A stretch of DNA of 64,000 nucleotides. Source: Myxococcales bacterium. GTDB lineage: Bacteria; Myxococcota_A; Polyangia; Polyangiales; Polyangiaceae. Made by a program: the position numbers and the translations under genes. Positions 13,833 through 21,707 of the stretch are shown one piece after another (within the stretch, counting starts at the first letter, position 1; every line of letters starts with the position of its first letter). The notes beneath the pieces were generated by a model that saw only the letters and a program-made list of their open reading frames with translations, had not been told where the DNA came from and made no database searches. The DNA lies in the NCBI GenBank assembly GCA_004193285.1, contig SECP01000029.1:1-64000 (forward strand), read 5' to 3'.

Positions 13833-16321
13833 GCACGGACCGTTCGCTCGCAGTGCGGCTCACGCACTTCGTGATGCAGCACTCGCGCTGGGTGCTCACC
13901 ATCGCCGCGCTGCTGGGCGTCGTGTGCGGTTACCGCACCGTGCTCACTTACAGCTCATTGAAGAGCGAGCTGGAGGAGCTACTGCCGCGGTCGGCTCCAA
14001 GCGTGGCTGCAATTCAAGAGCTGCGACAGCGCTTGCCCGGTCTCCGGTTCCTCGGCGTCGTCCTGGAGACGGACGACCCCGCGCGCGCTGCGGACGCGGA
14101 TCGGTTTTTGGACCGGCTCACCGAGCGGGTCCGCCAGTACCCGCCGGACCTGGTGCGCGGCGTGCGGCTCGACACGAAGGCCGAGCGCGAGTTCGCCGAG
14201 CGGTACGCGCTGCAGCTCATGGAGCCGGCAGACGTGAAGAAGCTGCGCGACGCGGTGGAGGCGCGCCGTGACTTCGAAGTCTCCCGCGCGATGGGCAGCG
14301 ACTTGGACGACGAGGCCGACGCGGACAAGCCTCCGGAGCTGCCGCTCGAGGAGCTGCGGAGCAAGTACCAGTCACGCTTCGGGGCCGCCGCCAGCGCGCG
14401 CCAGGGGGACCGCTTCGTCTCGCCCGACGGCCGCGACCGCGCGCTGCTCATTCAGACGAGCTCGACCTCCACCGGCTTCGAGGCGGATTCTCGCCTCCTG
14501 ACCCGCGTTCAGGCAGACGTGGCGCAGCTAGGCGGTGCGCCTGCCGGCAGCCGACTCGGCTACGCGGGCGACGTGGCGACGCGGGTGGAGGAGACGCACG
14601 GCCTCGCCTCGGATCTCGGCATCTCGAGCGCGGTCGTCGCGCTGCTCGTCATCGGTAGCCTGATCTGGTTTTACCGCTCGTGGACTGCGCTGGTCGCGCT
14701 CTTCGTCCCGCTCGCGCTCGGGACTTGGGCCGGGTTCGCGCTCGTCGCGCTTCCGCCGCTGTCGATTCGCTACCTGAACACGAACACCGCCTTCCTCGGT
14801 TCCATCGTCATCGGCAACGGCATCAACTCCGGGATCATGCTGCTGTCGCGCATCCAGGAGGAGCTGGCGCTCAAGAAGAGCGTGCGCGACGCCGTCGCGA
14901 CCGGAGTCGACGAGAGCTGGCGCGCGACGCTCGCGGCCGCGCTCGCCTCCGCCGCTTCCTACGTTTCCCTGGTTTTTACCGATTTTCGCGGCTTCAACCA
15001 GTTCGGCTGGATCGGTGGCTTCGGCATCGTCATGTGCTGGGCCGCGATGTACGTGGTCATGCCCGCGCTCTGCGTATCGCTCGGTGAGCGGCTGCGGCCT
15101 CGCGCGGCTGCGGCTAGCGGCGCGGCGCCTTCACGCGGCCTCGCGGCGAAGGTCGCCGAGCTCACGATGAAGCACCGCAAGCTCGTGCTGGCCGGGCTCG
15201 CGATCACGGCCGCCATCTCGGTCGCGGGCCTCGCCACGCGCCGGGGCGACTGGATCGAGTACGACCTCTCCAAGCTGCGCCGCAAGGATTCGTGGGTGAA
15301 CGGTGAGCGCTACTGGGGCAAGCGCATGGACGCCGCGACCGGCCGCTACCTCACGCCCAGCGTGGTGATGGCCAAGCGCGCCGCCGACGTCCCGCAGCTC
15401 GAGGCGCGGCTGCGTGAGCTGAAGGAGAAGGGCGGGGCGGGGGACTTGATCGCGGAGGTGCGCAGCGCTCAGCAGCTCTTGCCGGACTACCGCGCTGAGT
15501 CCATCAAAGAGGGCGCGCTGCTGAAGAGCGCCATCACGCCCAAGCTCCGCAGCAAGCTGAAGGACAGCGAGCGGGAGCTGCTCGACCGCGCGCTCTCGGA
15601 CCGTTCGCTCGTGCCCCTCACGCCCGCGGATCTGCCGGAGGCGTTCGCGGCGGGCCTACGGGAGCGTGACGGCACCATTGGTCGCAGCGTGCTCGTGTTT
15701 CCGAAGGTCGGGGGAGGCACCTGGCAATCGGAGCGGCTCGCCGCTTTCACTCGTGATCTGCGCCAAGCCGCCGCCGCCGCGGGCGCCATCGCCGCCGGTC
15801 CGCTCTTGCTCTCGAGCGACTTGGCCGACGCCCTGCGCTCGGACGGCCCGCGCGTGACGCTCCTGTCCTTCCTGTGCGTGCTCGGGATCTGCGTCGCGGC
15901 GTTCGGCGTCTACAGCAAGCAGGCGTGGGCCTTTTCTGCGCTCTCCATAGGCACCCTGTTACTCGGCGTCTCGTTCATGCTCGGCTTGCTGTCTTGGTCC
16001 GGGGCGAAGCTGAACTTTTCGAACTTCGTGGCGCTCCCGATCACCTTCGGCATCTCCGCCGACTACTCGATCAACATGCTGCGGCGCTTTCAGTCCGGCG
16101 ACGAGAGCGAGGCCGGCCTCTCGAACGCGAGCGGCGCGCTTGCGATGTGCTCCGCGACGACGGTGATCGGCTGGGGCGCTCTGCTACTCGTCGAGAATCA
16201 GGCGCTGTTCTCGTTCGGGGTGTTTGCGATCAGCGGCGAGCTGGCGTCGCTGGTGGCCGCCACGCTCGCCCTGCCGGCGGTGCTGTCTTGGTTTACAAGC
16301 GGGTCAGCAAGCCGCAAATGA
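13829..16321 (+). CDS. MMPL/RND-family lipid exporter
   Basis: An 830-residue RND-superfamily transporter of the MMPL/HpnN-like type: one N-terminal helix, a large periplasmic loop, a block of five to six helices (about residues 265-430), then a repeat of the same layout (second loop, helices about 680-825). Charged residues inside the second helix block and the GISADYSINMLRRFQ motif match proton-relay helix 4 of the family. Family members move hydrophobic molecules such as mycolates, hopanoids or lipids between membranes. It is translationally coupled (ATGA) to the PAP2/IPC-synthase-like gene. It overlaps the convergent gene by 29 bases. Confidence 0.85.
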   Translation: MSTDRSLAVRLTHFVMQHSRWVLTIAALLGVVCGYRTVLTYSSLKSELEELLPRSAPSVAAIQELRQRLPGLRFLGVVLETDDPARAADADRFLDRLTERVRQYPPDLVRGVRLDTKAEREFAERYALQLMEPADVKKLRDAVEARRDFEVSRAMGSDLDDEADADKPPELPLEELRSKYQSRFGAAASARQGDRFVSPDGRDRALLIQTSSTSTGFEADSRLLTRVQADVAQLGGAPAGSRLGYAGDVATRVEETHGLASDLGISSAVVALLVIGSLIWFYRSWTALVALFVPLALGTWAGFALVALPPLSIRYLNTNTAFLGSIVIGNGINSGIMLLSRIQEELALKKSVRDAVATGVDESWRATLAAALASAASYVSLVFTDFRGFNQFGWIGGFGIVMCWAAMYVVMPALCVSLGERLRPRAAAASGAAPSRGLAAKVAELTMKHRKLVLAGLAITAAISVAGLATRRGDWIEYDLSKLRRKDSWVNGERYWGKRMDAATGRYLTPSVVMAKRAADVPQLEARLRELKEKGGAGDLIAEVRSAQQLLPDYRAESIKEGALLKSAITPKLRSKLKDSERELLDRALSDRSLVPLTPADLPEAFAAGLRERDGTIGRSVLVFPKVGGGTWQSERLAAFTRDLRQAAAAAGAIAAGPLLLSSDLADALRSDGPRVTLLSFLCVLGICVAAFGVYSKQAWAFSALSIGTLLLGVSFMLGLLSWSGAKLNFSNFVALPITFGISADYSINMLRRFQSGDESEAGLSNASGALAMCSATTVIGWGALLLVENQALFSFGVFAISGELASLVAATLALPAVLSWFTSGSASRK

Positions 16322-17021
16322 TACCGCTCGGGCACGGCTCGGAAGGCTCCGGAATGAGCTTGCAGCTGTCCGGCACCGCCACCATCACCTGCTTGGTGGT
16401 GGGGTCGGCGTTGTAGCCGGAGCTCTGACCCCAGCGCAATTTCGGCTGCTCCATCTGGCCGACGAAGTGCACCTGGCATTCCGTCACGAAGCGAGCGAGC
16501 TTTTCCGGCAGCAGGTTGCCAGGCGGCTCGATGTGCAGGCGGGTCGAGAGCGCGGGCGTCGCCCAGAGGCCTGCCACCATGACGAGGCGGTTGTCGTTCC
16601 AGGTGCGGTAAGGCTGAACGACGTTAGCCTTGTTGTCGTCGAGCGGCGCGTTCGGGTCCCGCGGCCACGCCTCGCTCTCGGTCTTGTTCGCGCAGTGCTT
16701 ACCCTCGAACTCTTTGTCGTAGGCGCACGCCAGCCCCGCGTAATCCGCCGTCACCAACGTGATTCGTAAGGTGGACTTACCACCGACCTTCCACTCCGAA
16801 ACGGCGGAAGTCGGCGGCTCACGCGGCTCCAGCTTTTGACCGAGGCACGACAGTGGCAAGAGAGTTGCGGCACCGATAATTGCGGCAGCGGTCAGGAACC
16901 TTCCACCGATGACCGGTGTTTCTTCTTCCGCCGGCCTTCGCAGCTGAACCCTAGCCTTCGGCTTCACCCTCTGCGGTGCTGCAGGCTGCGCGTTTGGGGC
17001 AGGTTTGTCGCTGTCGCTCAT
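16293..17021 (-). CDS. Hypothetical membrane-anchored periplasmic protein
   Basis: A 242-residue protein of unknown family. The first 40 residues are basic and Pro-rich. A hydrophobic segment around residues 43-60 ends in LLPLSC, which is either a signal anchor or a lipobox after an unusually long N-region. The rest is hydrophilic, with several Cys (LACAYDKEFEGKHC near the middle, PCPSGIICG at the C-terminus) that could form disulfides in the periplasm. ATG 17021 is the first start that makes sense, since the open frame upstream is low-complexity. It is convergent with the MMPL exporter, overlapping its end by 29 bases. No function can be assigned. Confidence 0.72.
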   Translation of the reverse strand: MSDSDKPAPNAQPAAPQRVKPKARVQLRRPAEEETPVIGGRFLTAAAIIGAATLLPLSCLGQKLEPREPPTSAVSEWKVGGKSTLRITLVTADYAGLACAYDKEFEGKHCANKTESEAWPRDPNAPLDDNKANVVQPYRTWNDNRLVMVAGLWATPALSTRLHIEPPGNLLPEKLARFVTECQVHFVGQMEQPKLRWGQSSGYNADPTTKQVMVAVPDSCKLIPEPSEPCPSGIICGLLTRL

Positions 17022-17222
17022 CGCCGCGGGTTGATAGCGCAAAAGTCGGCCGGACACTAACCCCTCGACGCGGCTCCGCGGGCCTGCGGTTCTGCGCCGG
17101 AAATTTTGCGTGTCGCGGCGCGCCAGGTCTCGATTGGAGCACGATCGCAGGCTGCCGCTCGCGCCGGCTAGGCTATATTCCAGATCCTTTTTGGGGGTCG
17201 CCCCCCACCTCCAAGGTAAGCC
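17022..17222. promoter_or_regulatory. Divergent intergenic region upstream of the dehydrogenase-ebo gene train
   Basis: A 200-base region with no convincing gene. It contains GCTAGGCTATATTCC at 17165-17179, which offers two overlapping -10-like hexamers (TAGGCT and TATATT). After that come a GGGGGTCGCCCCCC palindrome (about 17193-17206) and the CAAGG-type ribosome site just before the ATG at 17223. Likely holds the promoter for the large plus-strand operon. Confidence 0.4.
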
Positions 17223-18881
17223 ATGCCTACAAGTCGCCCGCTCCTTCACGGATCCATCCTTCGGGGGGCGCTCGGCGCTCTGCTCGTCTGTTCGTACGCT
17301 GCTCCCGCGAGCGCGCTGACGCTACAGGGCGAGGCGGCACAGGACCTCACGGCCACGGTTTTCGCTACCAGCCTCGGTAACCCGGTGGACGTCGCGGAGC
17401 TGCCTGACGGCCGCGTCGTCATCATCGAGAAGCTCGGCGCCGTGAAGGTCTTCACGCCTGGCGACGAAGATCCGGAAGTCTCCAACATTTCGCTAGTGAC
17501 GGGCGGCCAGAACGAGCAGGGGTTGCTTGGCATCGTCGCGGATCCGGACTTCGCGAAGAACAACTTCATTTACGTGTACGCGTCGGTCGTCCAGGACCAG
17601 AACAACCGGCACCAAGTGCGGCGCTACGTGCTCGGCGCGGACAACAAGCTCGGCGTCATGAAGCCGGTCATCGACATGGGGTTGATGGGCCCGGCGAACC
17701 ATAACGGCGGCGGCCTCTCCATCTACGGCGGCTTCCTGTTCGTCGGTGTGGGGGACACCGGCAAGAACAACAATACGCCGGCCAACCACATCGGCTCGTG
17801 CCTCAACCTGGCGAACGGCAAGGTGCTGCGGGTCAAGTTGAACGACGACGCAACGCTCGGCCAACCCGCGGACGACAATCCATTGATGGCCGTCAACCTC
17901 GTCACCGGATGCGATACCTCGTCCGAGATGGACGACGACCCGTTCGTCATGCGGCCACCGGAGAAGCGGGTCTACGCATGGGGTTTCCGCAACCCCTTCC
18001 GCATTTGGGCGGACCCCATGACCGGTAAGCTTTGGGTCGGTGACGTGGGTGAGGCGAGCCTGGAAGAGATCTCGCTCGTCGAGAAGGGTAAGCACTACGG
18101 GTACCCCTTCGAAGAAGGCTCCAAGAAGTACACGAACACGCAGCAGACCTTTCAGCCCACCGGCACCTGCATGGGCATGACGCCGGCTTCGGCCTGCGTG
18201 GCGCCCCTCCTGGACTACACGACCAAGGCCGGCCCCGACAACGCAGGGGCGGTCATGGGCGGGCGTATTTTGGACGGCTGCGGTTGGCCGGATAAGTGGA
18301 AGAGCCGATACATTTTCGGCGACCACGAACAAGGCAAGGTGTGGTCGATCGACGTGAACGCCACCCGTGACGGCATCGTCGCAGACTCCAAGAAGGACTT
18401 TGCGAACACGAACGGCGTCACCGCGATGCGCATGGGCACCGACAACGCGCTCTATATCGTGGAGCGCGGGGCCGGCAGCGTGACGCGCATCGTCGCCAAG
18501 GCCGCGCCGGAAGCGACGCCAGGTTCCTGCCTCACCACGAACCCGACGCCGGGCGGCGTGGGTGGCAGTGGCGGCGGTGGTGGCGCTACCTCCGGCGGCA
18601 GTGCCGGGAGCGCGGCCGGCGGCACCGCCACCGGCGGGAGTGGCGGCGCAGCCACGACCGGCGGCTCCGCGAGCCCGAGCGGAGGGAGCGGTGCCGGCGG
18701 CCCGGGCGCTGCGGGTGCAACGGCGGCTGGCGCTGCGAGCGGCGGCGGCTCGACGCCGACATCGGAAGAGGGCTGCGGTTGCCGCGTGGCGAGCGGCCGT
18801 GGCTCGGCGGCGTTAGGCTTGGCAGCGCTCGGCGCCGCTCTTGGCCTCGTGCTCGGGCGTCGTCGCGCTCGGGGCGGCTGA
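17223..18881 (+). CDS. Secreted PQQ-type sugar/sorbosone dehydrogenase with MYXO-CTERM-like tail
   Basis: A 552-residue exported protein. A signal peptide ends near AASA; a six-bladed beta-propeller of the glucose/sorbosone dehydrogenase family follows (ELPDGRVVIIEKLG, GLLGIVADPDF, ANHNGGGLSIYGG, YAWGFRNPFRIWADP, VGDVGEASLEEISL, DYTTKAGPDNAGAVMGGRI). A Gly/Ser/Ala-rich linker spans about residues 440-515. The end has GCGCRV, a hydrophobic helix and RRRARGG, the layout of the MYXO-CTERM surface-sorting signal. The enzyme would oxidise an aldose or other alcohol using PQQ outside the cytoplasm. A diheme cytochrome gene follows after 10 bases and is the natural electron acceptor. Confidence 0.85.
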   Translation: MPTSRPLLHGSILRGALGALLVCSYAAPASALTLQGEAAQDLTATVFATSLGNPVDVAELPDGRVVIIEKLGAVKVFTPGDEDPEVSNISLVTGGQNEQGLLGIVADPDFAKNNFIYVYASVVQDQNNRHQVRRYVLGADNKLGVMKPVIDMGLMGPANHNGGGLSIYGGFLFVGVGDTGKNNNTPANHIGSCLNLANGKVLRVKLNDDATLGQPADDNPLMAVNLVTGCDTSSEMDDDPFVMRPPEKRVYAWGFRNPFRIWADPMTGKLWVGDVGEASLEEISLVEKGKHYGYPFEEGSKKYTNTQQTFQPTGTCMGMTPASACVAPLLDYTTKAGPDNAGAVMGGRILDGCGWPDKWKSRYIFGDHEQGKVWSIDVNATRDGIVADSKKDFANTNGVTAMRMGTDNALYIVERGAGSVTRIVAKAAPEATPGSCLTTNPTPGGVGGSGGGGGATSGGSAGSAAGGTATGGSGGAATTGGSASPSGGSGAGGPGAAGATAAGAASGGGSTPTSEEGCGCRVASGRGSAALGLAALGAALGLVLGRRRARGG

Positions 18882-18891
18882 AGGAAGACGA

Positions 18892-20130
18892 ATGCGCGCA
18901 CTCACGACTGCCATCCTCTCTTTCGTGGCGTTAGCAAACGCCGGGTGTTCGGACAGCACGGACGGCAACAGCGCCGCCGCGGGGACGAGCGCGGGCGGCT
19001 CTGCGTTCGCCGGCACCGGGGCGGTCGCTCAAGGCGGAACGAGCGGCGGAGCCGTAGGCGGCGGTGGCGGAGCCGCGCCGGTCGGCGGCGCGAGTGCGGG
19101 AGCCGGAGTCGGAGGGAGCGGCGGCGCGGCAGCGGGCTGCGCCATTCCCGCGCAGAACGAAGAGCCGCCTAGCATGCTCAGCCAGACCGGCTGCGTGGAC
19201 ATGGCGAATCCCTCCAAGCCTCTGCCCGGCTTCATTCCTTACTCCGTGCGGAGCCCGCTGTGGTCGGACTCAGCCGAGAAGCACCGCTTTCTTCGGATCC
19301 CGAGCGGCAGCAAGATTCACGTGCTGGACTGCACCTCCCCGGCGGACTCGGCGGGCTGCGCCGCGGACACGATTGGCGGGGACGACGGCCATTGGCAGAT
19401 GCCGGTCGGCACGGTGCTGGTCAAGAACTTCAGCCTTGGCGGCAAGATCATCGAGACGCGCCTCGTGATGCGCCGCTCGATGACGCGCTGGCTCTTCTAC
19501 AGCTACGAATGGAACGACGCCGCCACGGAAGCGAGCCTGCTGCCGGATGACGACGTCGGTAAGGCGCGGCAGGTCGGCGCGCAAACCTGGCAGTACCCGG
19601 GCCGTAGCCAGTGCACGCAGTGTCACACTCCCGGTGGCGGCTTCTCGCTCGGCCCGAGCACGCCGCAGCTGAACTCGGACTTTCCCTACGCAGAAGGAGC
19701 GATGAACCAGATCGAAAAGTTCAAGCAGCTGGACTTGTTCGACGCTCCCCCGAAAGCGATGACCGGCTACCCGGACCCAGCCGGCGCCGACTCCGCCGAG
19801 GCCCGCACCCTCTCGTATTTGCAGGTCAACTGCGCGATTTGCCACCGCCCGAGCGGCGAGTACAGCGGCATGGACATGCGCTGGGGCACCGCCATTGCCA
19901 ACATGAACCTATGCGCGCTTTCCGAACGGGACGCGGGCAAAAATGGTCTGCCCAAGTACCGCGTGGTTCCGGGCAACCCCCTGCAGAGCTCGATGTCGTT
20001 TCGCGTGCACGCGCTCGACGAGCTGCGTATGCCCAAGATCGGCTCGAACGTGGTGGACCCGGTCGGCGCGAAGCTGGTCGATGATTGGATCACGGCGATG
20101 CCCGCGGCCGCTTGCCCCCCGCAGCCGTAG
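18892..20130 (+). CDS. Diheme c-type cytochrome lipoprotein (SO_2930/HNE_0200-like)
   Basis: A 412-residue lipoprotein with lipobox ANAGC near residue 20 and a 70-residue Gly/Ala/Ser linker. The C-terminal part has two heme-c motifs, CTQCH and CAICH, about 73 residues apart. The body (GFIPYSVRSPLWSDSAEKHRF, DDGHWQMPVGTVLVKNF, YEWNDAATEASLL) resembles the diheme cytochrome family found beside glucose/sorbosone-dehydrogenase-like proteins. It would accept electrons from the preceding dehydrogenase at the outer membrane or in the periplasm. ATG 18892 has a strong AAGGAAGA ribosome site. The eboA start lies only 14 bases after its stop. Confidence 0.85.
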   Translation: MRALTTAILSFVALANAGCSDSTDGNSAAAGTSAGGSAFAGTGAVAQGGTSGGAVGGGGGAAPVGGASAGAGVGGSGGAAAGCAIPAQNEEPPSMLSQTGCVDMANPSKPLPGFIPYSVRSPLWSDSAEKHRFLRIPSGSKIHVLDCTSPADSAGCAADTIGGDDGHWQMPVGTVLVKNFSLGGKIIETRLVMRRSMTRWLFYSYEWNDAATEASLLPDDDVGKARQVGAQTWQYPGRSQCTQCHTPGGGFSLGPSTPQLNSDFPYAEGAMNQIEKFKQLDLFDAPPKAMTGYPDPAGADSAEARTLSYLQVNCAICHRPSGEYSGMDMRWGTAIANMNLCALSERDAGKNGLPKYRVVPGNPLQSSMSFRVHALDELRMPKIGSNVVDPVGAKLVDDWITAMPAAACPPQP

Positions 20131-20144
20131 GAGTAACCAACGTC

Positions 20145-20801
20145 ATGCCGGGACCGGAGCTTGCCTCGAAGAACCTCCTCGATGCGAGCTTGCCGGACGG
20201 CGCGCGGTTCTTCGAGCGTGCGGAGAAGGAGCTCGCGGGACCGCCGGGGCTCCGCTTTCGAGGGCTGCTGGCGAGCGTGCCGCGCCGGCTAGGTGACGTC
20301 GCTCAGGTGCTGGCGGAAGCGCCCGCAGATTTGCCGGAGGCTCGCCCCCATTGGACCTTGACCGATTACGCGAGGCTCTGGCTCGTGGCGCGCGCGCTGC
20401 CGCTTGTTGGCTCGGCAGAGCAGCCTGACTTCGTGCTGCAGCTGTTCGAGGGAGGCGAGCTCGGCGAGCAGGTGAGCTTGCTGCGCGTGCTGGCGGCCTT
20501 GCCCGAGCCCGAGCGTTTCTTGGAGACGGGCCTGCAAGCATGCCGCACCAACGCGCGTGACGTGTTCGAGGCCATCGTCTGCGAAAACGCGTTTCTGTCA
20601 GCGCATTTCCCGGAGCTCAACTTCAACCAAGCGGTCATGAAGGCGATCTTCATGGAGGTCTCCATTCACCGCATCGAGCGGTTGGAGCCCCGCATCACGC
20701 CGGAGCTCGCTCGTATGGCCAGCAGCTATGCGAGCGAGCGCCGCGCCGCGGGGCGCCCGGTCCCCGCCGACGCAGAATTTCTCAGCAAGCACGGAGCTTA
20801 A
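20145..20801 (+). CDS. eboA: EboA-family protein
   Basis: A 218-residue soluble alpha-helical protein recognised as EboA-like from YARLWLVARALPL, GGELGEQVSLLRVLAALPEPERFLETGLQACRTN, FEAIVCENAFLSAHFPELNFNQAVMKAIFMEV and the RMASSYASERRAAGRPVP ending. Its biochemical role is unknown. The ebo cluster is required in scytonemin-producing cyanobacteria for moving a precursor to the periplasm, and in Pseudomonas for an anti-grazer metabolite. ATG 20145 is chosen from the AGGAG 11 nt upstream. Only 3 bases separate it from eboB, and the other ebo genes follow, which supports the call. Confidence 0.88.
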   Translation: MPGPELASKNLLDASLPDGARFFERAEKELAGPPGLRFRGLLASVPRRLGDVAQVLAEAPADLPEARPHWTLTDYARLWLVARALPLVGSAEQPDFVLQLFEGGELGEQVSLLRVLAALPEPERFLETGLQACRTNARDVFEAIVCENAFLSAHFPELNFNQAVMKAIFMEVSIHRIERLEPRITPELARMASSYASERRAAGRPVPADAEFLSKHGA

Positions 20802-20804
20802 GCA

Positions 20805-21695
20805 ATGCTGTTCGACCCGCACATCCACATGACCTCCCGCACGACCGACGACTACCAGGCGATGGCTGCCGCTGGCATCCGTGCCATCGTCGAGCCCGCG
20901 TTTTGGCTCGGGCAGCCGCGCACGCACGTCGGCAGCTTCGAAGATTATTTCCTGTCTCTCCTGGGGTGGGAGCGCTTTCGGGCCGCGCAGTTCGGCATTC
21001 GCCACCTTTGCACGATGGGCCTCAACCCCAAAGAAGCCAACAACGCGCGCTTGGCGGACGGCGTGATGGAGCTGCTACGCCTGTACGTGGAGAAGGACGG
21101 CGTCGTGGCGGTGGGGGAGATCGGCTACGACGACGTGACCGCTCATGAAGAGAAGTACTTCATGGCCCAGATCGAGCTCGCCAAGGACGCGGGGCTCCCC
21201 ATCCTCATTCACACGCCGCACCGGGACAAGAAGCGCGGCACGGAGCGCACGCTCGCGGTGGTGAAGGAGAGCGGCATCGCTCCCGAGCTCACGCTGGTGG
21301 ATCACAACAACGAGGAGACGCTCAAGTCCGTGCTGGATTCGGGTTGCTGGGCGGGCCACTCCATCTACCCCAACACGAAGATGGATGAGCAGCGCATGGT
21401 GACGCTCGTCCAGCAGTACGGCGGCGAGCGCATCTTGGTGAACTCGGCCGCAGACTGGGGCGTGAGTGACCCGCTGAAGGTGCCGAAGACGGCGGAGGCG
21501 ATGAAGGCGGCCGGCATCGACGCGGCGACGGTGGACACCATCTGCTGGAAAAATCCCGTCAATTTCTTCGCACAGAGCGGCCGTTTCGACGTGAAAGAGT
21601 TCGGGGTGGATTTGCCGGTGGACCAGCGGCAGCTGTTCCAGGGCAACTCGGTGTTGCGTGGTCAGGCGCCGCGCACGGACGCTGCTGCTCAGTAG
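20805..21695 (+). CDS. eboB: TatD-family metal-dependent hydrolase of the ebo cluster
   Basis: A 296-residue TIM-barrel amidohydrolase related to TatD. The N-terminal FDPHIHMTSRT holds the HxH metal ligands. The conserved Glu is in VGEIGYDDVT, and later His residues appear in ILIHTPHRDK and LVDHNNEE. The Asp ligand is in NSAADWGVSDPL. The Ebo branch differs from DNase-type TatD in the strand-3 region. It probably hydrolyses a small-molecule intermediate. It sits between eboA (3-base gap) and eboF (12-base gap) on one transcript. Confidence 0.88.
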   Translation: MLFDPHIHMTSRTTDDYQAMAAAGIRAIVEPAFWLGQPRTHVGSFEDYFLSLLGWERFRAAQFGIRHLCTMGLNPKEANNARLADGVMELLRLYVEKDGVVAVGEIGYDDVTAHEEKYFMAQIELAKDAGLPILIHTPHRDKKRGTERTLAVVKESGIAPELTLVDHNNEETLKSVLDSGCWAGHSIYPNTKMDEQRMVTLVQQYGGERILVNSAADWGVSDPLKVPKTAEAMKAAGIDAATVDTICWKNPVNFFAQSGRFDVKEFGVDLPVDQRQLFQGNSVLRGQAPRTDAAAQ

Positions 21696-21707
21696 CTGGA
21701 GTCGCGC

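Noticed and set aside
18540..18740. Gly-rich repeat as a mobile or variable-number repeat
   Set aside because: It is an imperfect low-complexity linker of the secreted dehydrogenase, with no exact DNA unit.
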